A DNA stretch of 64,000 nt. Origin: Bacteroidaceae bacterium. GTDB lineage: Bacteria; Bacteroidota; Bacteroidia; Bacteroidales; Bacteroidaceae. The notes under the pieces were generated by a model. That model made no database searches, was not told the origin of the DNA, and worked only from the letters and a program-made list of their open reading frames with translations. The position numbers and the translations under genes are program-made. Below are positions 52,494-61,152 of the stretch, piece after piece (positions within the stretch are counted from its first letter, which is position 1; the number at the start of each line of letters is the position of its first letter). Where the stretch lies: positions 186,001-250,000 of the forward strand of contig JAFRTL010000016.1 in NCBI GenBank assembly GCA_017427065.1, written 5' to 3'.

Positions 52494-53736
52494 TTGTGAT
52501 TTAGTTCATTTAATTAATATGTTTTCATTTAGGTTTAATATAACTACCGTCATTTTTAGATTTATTCTATTATTATATTGGCTTCTCTATCTGCCTTTTA
52601 GAGCTTTTATAATTCGTAGGAAGAAAGTGATTAAGGTAGTTTTTGTTTTGTCCGATTTAGGGAAATGGAAAACGGAATCTCTCTATATTGCGATGAGGAA
52701 TCATAATAGATTTGAGCCTATTTTACTTGTATGTCCATATGTTAGCACTGGGAATAGTGGTTTATATGTACTAATTAATTATTTGAAAGAGAAAAACTAT
52801 TATTATTTACAATTGGATAGAAAACAAATGATCTCTGACGTTATAAAAGCAGATATCATTTTTTATCAAGAATCGTATAAAGGGATTATAGATAGCAACA
52901 AAGAGTACAAACGTAATCTTGGTTCTCTTTTTTGTTATGTAGCATATGGCTTTCATTGGTTAAATAATACATGGAATATTAATCAGCCATTTAAAAACTT
53001 TTGTTGGCAAGTTTATTATGAAAATGAACTTGCGATGAAGGATGTTGCTTCATTTATGACAAATAAAGCTCAAAACTGTATTATTACAGGCTTGCCCATG
53101 ACTGATATTTTCGTTCAACCTATATCGCATTTTAAAGACCCATGGAAGGGACAAAATAAGCGAAAATTCAGAATAATTTGGGCTCCTCATTATACTATAT
53201 CTGTTGGGCCAGCTTTCTGTTATTCTACATTTCTTACATATTGTGATTATATGTTATGTATTGCAGAAAAATATCAGGATAGCATTCAGATTGCTTTTAA
53301 GCCACACCCAGTTTTGTTAACAAAATTATATGAGATATGGGGTAAGGAAAAAACTGATTACTATTATGCTAGATGGAGAGATGGTAATAATACACAGTTA
53401 GAGAGTGGTGAATATGTCGGTCTTTTCATGTATTCAGATGCAATGATTCATGATTGTGGCACTTTTACAGTGGAGTATCACTATACTCGTAAGCCGGTGT
53501 TATATCTTCTTAATGGCGATGATCATTACAAAGATTTGAATGAGTTTGGTAGAATGGCCTTTGATTTACATTATAAAGGGCGCTGCGAAGAGGATATAGA
53601 AGCTTTTATTAATAATGTGATAGAAGGAAAGGATGATATGAAAGAGGTACGCGAGAAGTTCTACAATGATTATCTTCTCCCCCCCGATGGTAATTCTGCA
53701 TCTGACAATATTATTAAAGCAATACTAGGTGAGTAA
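52483..53736 (+). CDS. Distant TagB/F-like (CDP-glycerol) transferase family protein
   Basis: 417 residues with a hydrophobic N-terminal stretch (about 18-45) and a GT-B layout: FVLSDLGKWKTESLY, YVAYGFHWLN where family members have TWHG-like residues, ITGLPMTDIF, IIWAPHYTI, IAFKPHPVLLTKL, and YSDAMIHDCGTFTVEYHYTRKPVLYLL. This is the PF04464-like pattern, but the DYSS motif is replaced by HDCGTF, so the donor may not be CDP-glycerol. A later ATG at 52519 is an alternative start. It sits between two lipoprotein/acyltransferase genes. Confidence 0.75.
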   Translation: MKDNCDLVHLINMFSFRFNITTVIFRFILLLYWLLYLPFRAFIIRRKKVIKVVFVLSDLGKWKTESLYIAMRNHNRFEPILLVCPYVSTGNSGLYVLINYLKEKNYYYLQLDRKQMISDVIKADIIFYQESYKGIIDSNKEYKRNLGSLFCYVAYGFHWLNNTWNINQPFKNFCWQVYYENELAMKDVASFMTNKAQNCIITGLPMTDIFVQPISHFKDPWKGQNKRKFRIIWAPHYTISVGPAFCYSTFLTYCDYMLCIAEKYQDSIQIAFKPHPVLLTKLYEIWGKEKTDYYYARWRDGNNTQLESGEYVGLFMYSDAMIHDCGTFTVEYHYTRKPVLYLLNGDDHYKDLNEFGRMAFDLHYKGRCEEDIEAFINNVIEGKDDMKEVREKFYNDYLLPPDGNSASDNIIKAILGE

Positions 53737-53741
53737 ATGAG

Positions 53742-54797
53742 ATGTTAGTTCTATTATATATAGTTTTATTCTTTTTTTGTCTTATAGGACTCAGATTTCA
53801 TAAAGAGTATAATATAGATTATTTAGCCGTTGATCGATGTAATGCTGTAAAAGGTTTTTTCCTTTTATTAGTCTTTTTTAGCCATATTAATCAGTATATT
53901 ATTGGAAGTGGATATAACCCAACTTTTTGGGGGGATATGGCTTATTTTAGATTTACCTCTTCAATAGGACAATTAATGGTTGTGATGTTCCTTTTCTTTT
54001 CTGGTTATGGCATTATGGAGTCATTCAAGAAGAAAGGTGGAGAATATGTCTCTACCATGCCTAAGAAACGTATTCTCACAACTCTTCTTAACTTTGATGT
54101 CGCAGTGTTGTTTTTTATCCTGCTCAATCTACTATTAGGAAAGATAATGAGTTTAAGACAGATCTTATTATCTATTTTGGCTTGGGACTCTGTAGGGAAT
54201 AGCAATTGGTATATTTTCTGCATATTAGTTTGTTATCTGTTATCATTTATGGTCTTATTCTTGTACAGTTTATTCTTTCGCTCAAAAAGCGTATATATAT
54301 ATGCATTATCACCAATTTTTATATTGTCGATAATTACTATTGTTGTTTTGTCATATCTCAAGGCTCCTTATTGGTATAACACTATGCTTTGCTTCCCCTT
54401 TGGGATGCTTTATTCTGTGATTAGAAAGGAGATAGATTCTTTTGCCCAGAATCATTATTACAAGAGTGTAGCTGCTTTTATTATTTTATTTTTGGTATTT
54501 AGATACATTCCGATCTCAATGAAGGGATTAATCTATAATATGGAATCTATAGCTTTTGCGATGATAATTGTCTTTGTTATGATGAAGGTTGAGTCAGACA
54601 ACAAATGGCTGAGATGGATGGGGCAGAACCTGTTTCCATTGTATATCTATCAGAGATTGTCAATGATGGCAATTTATGAGGCACCAGGAGGGAAAGACTT
54701 CATAGGTTCATTCCAAATATTATATATAGTAATTTGTTTCATTTGTACTTTATTAATCACTTCTCAATACCACAGATGGCAGATAAAGTTCTCATGA
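53742..54797 (+). CDS. Acyltransferase family 3 membrane protein
   Basis: 351 residues, about ten hydrophobic segments. The first catalytic-type segment is RCNAVKGFFLLLVFFSHINQYII, then LFFSGYGIMESFKKKGGEYV and a typical ending MGQNLFPLYIYQRLSMM. It is expected to O-acetylate (or otherwise acylate) a sugar during assembly. Its stop overlaps the start of the EEP-fold lipoprotein gene by 4 nt. Confidence 0.84.
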   Translation: MLVLLYIVLFFFCLIGLRFHKEYNIDYLAVDRCNAVKGFFLLLVFFSHINQYIIGSGYNPTFWGDMAYFRFTSSIGQLMVVMFLFFSGYGIMESFKKKGGEYVSTMPKKRILTTLLNFDVAVLFFILLNLLLGKIMSLRQILLSILAWDSVGNSNWYIFCILVCYLLSFMVLFLYSLFFRSKSVYIYALSPIFILSIITIVVLSYLKAPYWYNTMLCFPFGMLYSVIRKEIDSFAQNHYYKSVAAFIILFLVFRYIPISMKGLIYNMESIAFAMIIVFVMMKVESDNKWLRWMGQNLFPLYIYQRLSMMAIYEAPGGKDFIGSFQILYIVICFICTLLITSQYHRWQIKFS

Positions 54798-55630
54798 AAA
54801 ACGTAGCTGTTATTTTACTCGTTTGCTCATTGGCTTTTACAGCGTGTAGCAATAGCATGGATGAGTTTATAGAAGAGATGTCAGAATCAGAGAGCTCCCC
54901 AGATTACTATGTAGATACCCTTACAGTGGCTCATTGGAACATTGGACATTTCTCTTTAGGGAAGTCGAGCAATACCACGGTTAGTGCGGAGTATTCTGAA
55001 ACGATGGCATCTATTTATCGAGCTTTGATTGACTCAATAGATGCAGATATATTTGGTGTCTGTGAATATAACCCTACTTTTTCTGTTGGCGGTGAGAAAA
55101 CATCCTCTTTCATTTTTGGTGTATACCCGTATAATTGCATTGGCTCAAAGTTCTCCTATAATTGCAACGCTATTTTTTCAAGAGCAAAGTTGAATAATAA
55201 TAAAGTCGTTTTCTTTGAGCATTGTGTGCAGCAGCGCTATTATGTGGTATCCGAGATTAAAATAAACGGTCATAAGGTTTTATTTGTAGAGACACATCTG
55301 GATTGGAATCAAGGTATAGAGGGGAAGGGTTGTAGGACTGATCAGATTTTGGCCTTAGTAAAAGCATTCAGAGATTATCCATATGTCATCATTTGCGCAG
55401 ATTATAATGTTTCAGATGTAAGAGAGTTTCAGCTATTTGTGGATGCAGGCTTTACTTTAGCGAATGGGGAGGGGCATGAAGTTGTCTATACTTCGCCAGC
55501 ATCTAATCCTAAGCATCCTATTGACAATATAATAGTTAAAGGTTTTAATGTTCTTGTTTTAGATGTTATAGGAGATTGTGATTTAAGTGACCATTGTTTG
55601 ATAAAAAGTAGGCTAACTTTTGAAGAATAG
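54794..55630 (+). CDS. Endonuclease/exonuclease/phosphatase-fold lipoprotein
   Basis: 278-residue exported protein. The lipoprotein signal ends in FTAC and is followed by SNSMDEFIEEMSESES, similar to the segment after the cysteine in the lipoprotein at 51582. The EEP domain shows AHWNIGHFS (Asn), GVCEYNP (Glu), FVETHLDWN (His), ICADYNVSD (Asp/Asn) and DLSDHCLI (Asp-His). It probably hydrolyses phosphodiesters at the surface; glycerol-phosphate substituents are a possible target, but that is inference. The ATG at 54794 is chosen because it begins the signal peptide. Compare the membrane-bound EEP gene at 24800. Confidence 0.83.
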   Translation: MKNVAVILLVCSLAFTACSNSMDEFIEEMSESESSPDYYVDTLTVAHWNIGHFSLGKSSNTTVSAEYSETMASIYRALIDSIDADIFGVCEYNPTFSVGGEKTSSFIFGVYPYNCIGSKFSYNCNAIFSRAKLNNNKVVFFEHCVQQRYYVVSEIKINGHKVLFVETHLDWNQGIEGKGCRTDQILALVKAFRDYPYVIICADYNVSDVREFQLFVDAGFTLANGEGHEVVYTSPASNPKHPIDNIIVKGFNVLVLDVIGDCDLSDHCLIKSRLTFEE

Positions 55631-55689
55631 TATTTGCCATAAATAGTGAATGATACTAGATCACGCATCGTTTAAATTATACATGTTTG

Positions 55690-55902
55690 TTTTTATTACT
55701 GATTTTTGGAGTTCCAGCATGGGGAGATACTGTCTGGTTAAGAATTTTTAATTTGGAAACTAAAACTGAAGAAGTAAGATATAATCTTAGTGAACTGGAT
55801 TTTAAAGGAGAACCAGAGGGAATCTTCTTTTATAATGACGAGCTCTATTGTGTAACTAACAATAGTGGCATATATAAAATTAGATTCAGAATAGAAGTGT
55901 AG
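55690..55902 (+). pseudogene. C-terminal remnant of a propeller-like lipoprotein
   Basis: The last 70 or so codons match the end of the lipoprotein at 51582: FGVPAWGDTVWLRIFNLETK against FDGVPQWGDTNYLRIIDLEKK, then EPEGIFFYNDELYCVTNNSGI against EPEGAFVYNGRLFCATNNSGI. Signal peptide and first 200 residues are absent. It is a leftover of a second paralogue removed by recombination. Confidence 0.8.
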
Positions 55903-55926
55903 TATTTCATATTATTAGTAAAGCAA

Positions 55927-57269
55927 ATGGCCGATTATACATCACCATGTATTTCTCAGAATAGTTATAAAAGAATTCTTGTACGTGCAGGTTTTGATCC
56001 ACTTAAAGATTATAAACCTTTAGATTTCTTGAATAAGAATTTAGTAGGGGACAATTTGGGTAATCTGCTTTTTGCATATGGTGCAATGAATGTTCTTTGG
56101 ACAGAGAATAGTTCTATAAAGCAAATGTATGATAAATCACATTATTCTGATGAGGAAGTCGATTATATTAATAATAACTTTGATGTTTTCGTAATGCCGA
56201 TGGCTGATGCTTTTAGAACATCTTATATAACTCAGCTTAAATCATATACTTCGCTTATACAAAAATTAAAGATACCGGTTATTGTACTTGGTATTGGTTT
56301 CAGGACAACCTATGAACCTCAATTTTGTATAACACCAGAACTTGATTCCATAGTAAAACAATTTGTAAGTGCAGTTTTGGAACATTCTTCTAAACTTGGA
56401 TTGCGTGGTGAAATAACAGCAACATATCTTTCTAAATTGGGCTTTAAAGAAGATCGCGATTATGTGCCTATAGGATGTCCTTCTTTATATACATATGGTA
56501 ATAAACCTCACATTAGAGGTTTCTCTTCATTTGATAAAATAAAAAGAGGTAAACTGATATTCAATACTAATACTTGGGCAAAGAATCATTTTAATGAATT
56601 CATACCGAGAATAGATAGATTTATTTTAGATGTTTTAGAGAGGTTCCTGACCACTATCTAATTCAACAAAAAATAGAAGAGTTTAAATATCTTTATTTTG
56701 GCAAATTATACTCTTCGAGAGTGCATATTGATCGTATTTTTTCAGATGCCGATTTCGACAGAATGCATAAGGATGATAGAGTGAAATGTTTTATTAATGT
56801 ACCATCATGGATAAAGTTTTGTGAGGATGCCGATTTATTTGTCGGCAATAGATTTCATGGTGCTGTTGCTGCTATTTTGGCTGGAGCTCCACATATCTTT
56901 TTGCCATTTGATGGTCGTACAAGAGAATTGTCGGCATTTCATCATTTTACAACGTTATCACCAGATTGTATTAAAGAAGATTTAAGGTTCAGTGATTATT
57001 TGGATTTGTTAGACTTCGATTCATTTAACAAATATCAAGATGCTAATTTCAACAACTATTTAGGATTTCTTGAAAATAATGGTTTGAACCATATTTTTAT
57101 ACAACAATCTGGCTATGAAATAGGAGAATCTCCTATGGAAAGACAGGTAAAGTGTTCATATGAAATTATTCCTTGTATGGATTCTTTGACATTATTAGGT
57201 AAGGCAAAGAGAATTATCGCATGTTTGCCTTTTTTCTCTAATAGAGTTAGAGCTCGCATTCATCTATAG
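55927..57269 (+). pseudogene. Polysaccharide pyruvyl transferase family gene split by a frameshift
   Basis: Two frames, 55927-56661 and a second ending at 57269, join into one protein of about 446 residues. The first ends in ...RFILDVLERFLTTI; reading the other frame from about 56,638 gives EVPDHYLIQQKIEEFKYLYF and continues into RVHIDRIFSDADF. One missing or extra base near 56,635-56,640 explains the break. The joined protein has VGDNLGNLLFAYGAMN near the start, VIVLGIGFR, LGLRGEITATYLSKLG and FVGNRFHGAVAAILAGAPHIFLPFDGR, typical of the family. It is either a pseudogene, a phase-variable gene or a sequencing error. Confidence 0.85.
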
Positions 57270-57349
57270 TTTAAGGTTATAATTAATCAGATCTTTTTAT
57301 TAGAACCTTTTGATCGAATAATAATTCATGTAATAGGTCTTTTTAAGTA

Positions 57350-58408
57350 ATGAAACGTATTGCATATATTGACCTTATGAAGGTCTATGCTATCTTTCTA
57401 GTAATTCTTGGACATAGTACGATTTTGACAGGATATCCTAAGCAATGGATTTACTCATTCCATATGCCCCTTTTTTTTGCACTTTATGGGATGACCTATA
57501 ATATAGATAGGCATGTGGCGAATGGTTTTCTAACAGTAGATTTTGTAAAGCACAGATTTACCAGATTGATGGTTCCTGCCATCATCTGGGCTATAGGCTA
57601 TTCGATAGCTACTTCGTTTTTTGATAGTTCTTTTCAGTCGTCTATTTTATTACGAATATTTTATTTTAGCCAATCTAGTTTAAGATCTGCAGGATCACTT
57701 ACTTCAATATGGTTTATCCCGTGCATGTTTCTGGCAGTACTTCTGACTGAACTTACAATTTCCTTCATTTATAATAAGATAAGTAGAAAGATTGTTGTAC
57801 GTAATATAATGATTCTTATAGTCATCGCCGTTTATGCTTTCGTCACTTTTGCCTTACCTCGTATCAGTCGTGGCTATCCGTGGTGTACCAATCTTGTCCC
57901 TTTGGCAACGGCAATGATTTTGATAGGGTATCTTGTTAGACAGATCATAGATGCTTATTCTGATTTGTGTGCCAAACAGAAGTTCATAATTCCAATAGTT
58001 CTTATATTGTCATTTGCTATTTTGTGTTTGGCAAGTTGGTATAATTGGCATTTTATTACTGGTAACAATGTAGATATGGCTTCGGCAAAGTTTGGTAATC
58101 CGTTACTGTATATAATAGGTGCTGTTGCAGGCCTATTTATGATAGTTGCTTTAAGCAAACTTACTTCTACCTCGAGTCTTCATCCTGCAGTAGCATTCAT
58201 TGGCGCCAACACGTATGGTGTTTTTTTAATACATAAACCTATCATAGTTTCTCTTGGAACGATTCTGGCTACCAAAGGCTATGGCAATCTTATCACTGCT
58301 TTTATTTCGGCAATTATAGTCCTAATAATCAGTGGTATTACAACATATATCATAGATAAGATTTGCCCTATTTTAATAGGTAATAAAAAGAAAACGAGTA
58401 TATTATAA
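57350..58408 (+). CDS. Acyltransferase family 3 membrane protein
   Basis: 352 residues with about ten membrane segments. Starts RIAYIDLMKVYAIFLVILGHSTIL, the usual His-containing first helix, then YSFHMPLFFALYGMTYN, and RFTRLMVPAIIWAIGYS. It is closest to the fucose-4-O-acetylase-like subgroup. A gap of 80 bp with no recognisable signal precedes it. The acceptor is unknown. Confidence 0.87.
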   Translation: MKRIAYIDLMKVYAIFLVILGHSTILTGYPKQWIYSFHMPLFFALYGMTYNIDRHVANGFLTVDFVKHRFTRLMVPAIIWAIGYSIATSFFDSSFQSSILLRIFYFSQSSLRSAGSLTSIWFIPCMFLAVLLTELTISFIYNKISRKIVVRNIMILIVIAVYAFVTFALPRISRGYPWCTNLVPLATAMILIGYLVRQIIDAYSDLCAKQKFIIPIVLILSFAILCLASWYNWHFITGNNVDMASAKFGNPLLYIIGAVAGLFMIVALSKLTSTSSLHPAVAFIGANTYGVFLIHKPIIVSLGTILATKGYGNLITAFISAIIVLIISGITTYIIDKICPILIGNKKKTSIL

Positions 58409-58421
58409 GGCCAATCTCACG

Positions 58422-59399
58422 ATGGATCTTGTTCTTAAATATAGGAATAGTATTTACGGTTTTCTGATTCTATGGATTGTCTTTTTTCATATTGAACGAG
58501 TAATAGGGATACCCGTTTCTATTCTAATTGTAACACCATTTATCCAAAGAGGGAATGCAGCTGTTGATGTTTTCCTTTTTTTATCAGGTTTCTGTTTATG
58601 CTTGTCACTATTTAAAAATAGTAGTTTAAAAAGGTTTTATACTAAACGCTTTAATAGAGTTGTTTTATCATATCTTATCATCGCAATACCTTTTTTCTTC
58701 TGGAAAAGTATTGAGGAGTTCTCTTCTATGAGATTAGCTCATTTCTTTTTCGACCTTTCAGGTTTGTCTTTTTGGCTGGATGGATGTCAAAATGCATGGT
58801 TTGTTCATGCTATAATAGTTTTTTATATTATAACCCCTTTGTTATATAAGATTGTTCAGAATGGGTTTATGTTCTCATTTTTATGCCTCGGAGTTCTATA
58901 TTCTCTTATTTTTGGAGCATATTATTTGTCCCCCGCTTATCAGTTTAGTAGTATCGCATGGACTAGATTGCCCATCTTTTTTATAGGAATCATAATGGGT
59001 TATTATTATCCTCACTTTGATTTCCATTCAAGAAAGTGTTTTGTAGGTCTCTCAGTTCTTTTAGGAATTGTGTTAATTCTTTTTGTTCCGAGTTCTCTGA
59101 AAGGTTTCTATAGCTGGCTATTATATGCATTCATTGTTATCCCCTTATTGTGGGTTTTGTCATCAACATTCAAAAGGTTACCAGAGTTCGTTAATTCTGT
59201 CTTTTCTTCTTTAGGTAAAATGTCATTAGAAATCTATTTATGTCACATTATGATATGGCATATTATAAGGTTCTATAAACTAGAAATGTCTGTAGGTATG
59301 TGGATGTACCTTTTATTACCAGTGATTTCTTATATTTGTTCTATTATGGTTGTCAACATATCTAATAGATTGGTAAACAAGAATATAACAAAAGTTTAA
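58422..59399 (+). CDS. Acyltransferase family 3 membrane protein
   Basis: 325 residues, nine to ten membrane segments. YGFLILWIVFFHIERVIG gives the conserved His, RGNAAVDVFLFLSGFCLCLSLF the second motif, and KRFNRVVLSYLIIAIPFFFW the third. Located 13 bp after another member of the same family, but not closely similar to it, so the two probably act on different positions. It ends 4 bp before the cytidylyltransferase fusion gene. Confidence 0.86.
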   Translation: MDLVLKYRNSIYGFLILWIVFFHIERVIGIPVSILIVTPFIQRGNAAVDVFLFLSGFCLCLSLFKNSSLKRFYTKRFNRVVLSYLIIAIPFFFWKSIEEFSSMRLAHFFFDLSGLSFWLDGCQNAWFVHAIIVFYIITPLLYKIVQNGFMFSFLCLGVLYSLIFGAYYLSPAYQFSSIAWTRLPIFFIGIIMGYYYPHFDFHSRKCFVGLSVLLGIVLILFVPSSLKGFYSWLLYAFIVIPLLWVLSSTFKRLPEFVNSVFSSLGKMSLEIYLCHIMIWHIIRFYKLEMSVGMWMYLLLPVISYICSIMVVNISNRLVNKNITKV

Positions 59400-59403
59400 T
59401 AAT

Positions 59404-61152
59404 ATGATTTACGGTGCAATTTTAGCAGGTGGAGTAGGGAAACGGATAGAACGTTTTTCGATACCGAAACAGTTTATTAAAATAGGAGGAAAGCCTATTA
59501 TACTTCATACATTAGAGGCTTTTCTTGAGAACTCTCACTTGGATTTTATTTATGTGGCAGTGCATAAAGACTGGTTAAGCTATGCAGAAAAATTGTTCAA
59601 TAATTCTTTATCAAATGAGCAACTGCATAAAATCCGTTTGGTACCAGGAGGGAAGGAAAGGTTAGATTCTTTTATTAATATTATGGAAGACATAGTGTCA
59701 CGTACAGGGTTAAATGATGATGATATTCTAATTTGTCATGATTCTGTGCGACCATTCGTTCTCCAGCAAATGATAGATGATTGCATTAAAGCTACGAAAG
59801 AAAATGGTTTGGCTTTAACCGTAGTTCCGGTGAATGATACCATTCATATATCATCGCAAAACGATGATTTCATAGACGGTGCTCTTGAACGTGGAAATCT
59901 GTACAATGGTCAGACTCCGTCTGGTTTTAATGTAAAACTGTTGTATAACTCTATTAATGAATTTAGTGAGGATGAAAAGAGTAGAGTTACAGGTACTACG
60001 CAGTTAATGCTGAAATTAGCTTATAGAATCCGCAAGGTTAGGGGAAATACAGGCAACTTTAAAATTACAACAGATAATGACCTTGATGTGGCCGAGCGTA
60101 TTCTAAGAGCTTCTGCTCCTATACCTAATATCCAGTTATTGGATTGTACCCTTCGTGATGGTGGTATTGCTATCAACTTTGATTTTGGAACAGAGCGCAT
60201 GCACATTATTAAAAGAAGTCTGGAAGAGTCTGGCATAAAATACATCGAGTGTGGATATATTGATGAGCGTAAAGGCTCGCCAGAGGGGCGCACTTGTTTC
60301 GATAATGAACAAAGTATTAAGCGTACTCTGCTTTCATCCGGAAAAAGACCTGGCGTTGCATATTTGGCAATGATAGATTATGGAACATTCGATTTGTCTA
60401 ATCTTAAACAGGCAGATGAATTGGGGATTGATGGAATCCGATATGCTTTTCATAAAGAAAATATGAATCAAGCTATTGAAGCAGCTTCCACGATTATTGA
60501 GAAGGGGTATGATCTCTATGTACAACCCATGGTTACTATGAGATATACTGACGAAGAATTCCGTGAATTGATCTTGTTATGCAATAAGTATTTACCTAAA
60601 GCCAAGGCTTTTTATATCGTTGATAGTTTTGGGCAGATGGATAATATGACTTTACTTCATAGATTGGAAATCGCAGATCAATATGTGAGTAGTTCCATGA
60701 AGATAGGTTTTCATGCACACAATAATCGTCAGATGGCTTTCTCAAACTCTATTGCTTGGATTAACTCTTCTGCTAAACACGAATTGATACTTGACTCAAG
60801 CATTATGGGCATGGGTAAAGGTGCTGGTAATCTCTGCACAGAATTGATAATACCATTATTGATTACTAAAGGGTATGAATATAGTACAAATGATATATAT
60901 GAAGAAATCAATAGTTATTTCTCTAAAATTATAAGGGAATACCCTTGGGGTTATTCACTTGATTATTACTTGTCATCTATTTATGGATGTACTCCTAGTT
61001 ATATTAAGATTTTTACTAAAGACGAGAGAGTAACGACAGATGATTTGATAAGCTTGTTGAAAAACATGCCCGAAAATAAAAAGGCGGCATGTGATAGGGC
61101 ATTCGCTGCAGAATACTTAAACGCATTTTTAAATAACTCAATAAACAGATGA
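59404..61152 (+). CDS. Fusion: IspD/TarI-like cytidylyltransferase + HMGL-like aldolase
   Basis: 582-residue two-domain protein. Residues 1-235 form an IspD/TarI-type CTP transferase: ILAGGVGKR (6-14), PKQ (21-23), CHDSVRPFV (111-119) and ITTDNDLDVAERIL at the end. Residues 243-580 form a DRE-TIM metallolyase/aldolase: DCTLRDGG (247-254), IECGYIDE, DSFGQMD and the metal-binding HAH at 437-439, as in 4-hydroxy-2-oxovalerate aldolase-like proteins. The pairing suggests building a carbon skeleton by aldol chemistry and then activating a phosphorylated product with CMP. A 2-hydroxyacid dehydrogenase gene overlaps it by 4 nt. The product is not known; CDP-ribitol-type enzymes are the nearest known analogues for the first domain. 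Confidence 0.85.
   Translation: MIYGAILAGGVGKRIERFSIPKQFIKIGGKPIILHTLEAFLENSHLDFIYVAVHKDWLSYAEKLFNNSLSNEQLHKIRLVPGGKERLDSFINIMEDIVSRTGLNDDDILICHDSVRPFVLQQMIDDCIKATKENGLALTVVPVNDTIHISSQNDDFIDGALERGNLYNGQTPSGFNVKLLYNSINEFSEDEKSRVTGTTQLMLKLAYRIRKVRGNTGNFKITTDNDLDVAERILRASAPIPNIQLLDCTLRDGGIAINFDFGTERMHIIKRSLEESGIKYIECGYIDERKGSPEGRTCFDNEQSIKRTLLSSGKRPGVAYLAMIDYGTFDLSNLKQADELGIDGIRYAFHKENMNQAIEAASTIIEKGYDLYVQPMVTMRYTDEEFRELILLCNKYLPKAKAFYIVDSFGQMDNMTLLHRLEIADQYVSSSMKIGFHAHNNRQMAFSNSIAWINSSAKHELILDSSIMGMGKGAGNLCTELIIPLLITKGYEYSTNDIYEEINSYFSKIIREYPWGYSLDYYLSSIYGCTPSYIKIFTKDERVTTDDLISLLKNMPENKKAACDRAFAAEYLNAFLNNSINR

Noticed and set aside
57270..57349. Gap before the acyltransferase considered as a promoter/terminator
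   Set aside because: AT-rich, but no hairpin with T-run and no convincing TAnnTTTG with partner.
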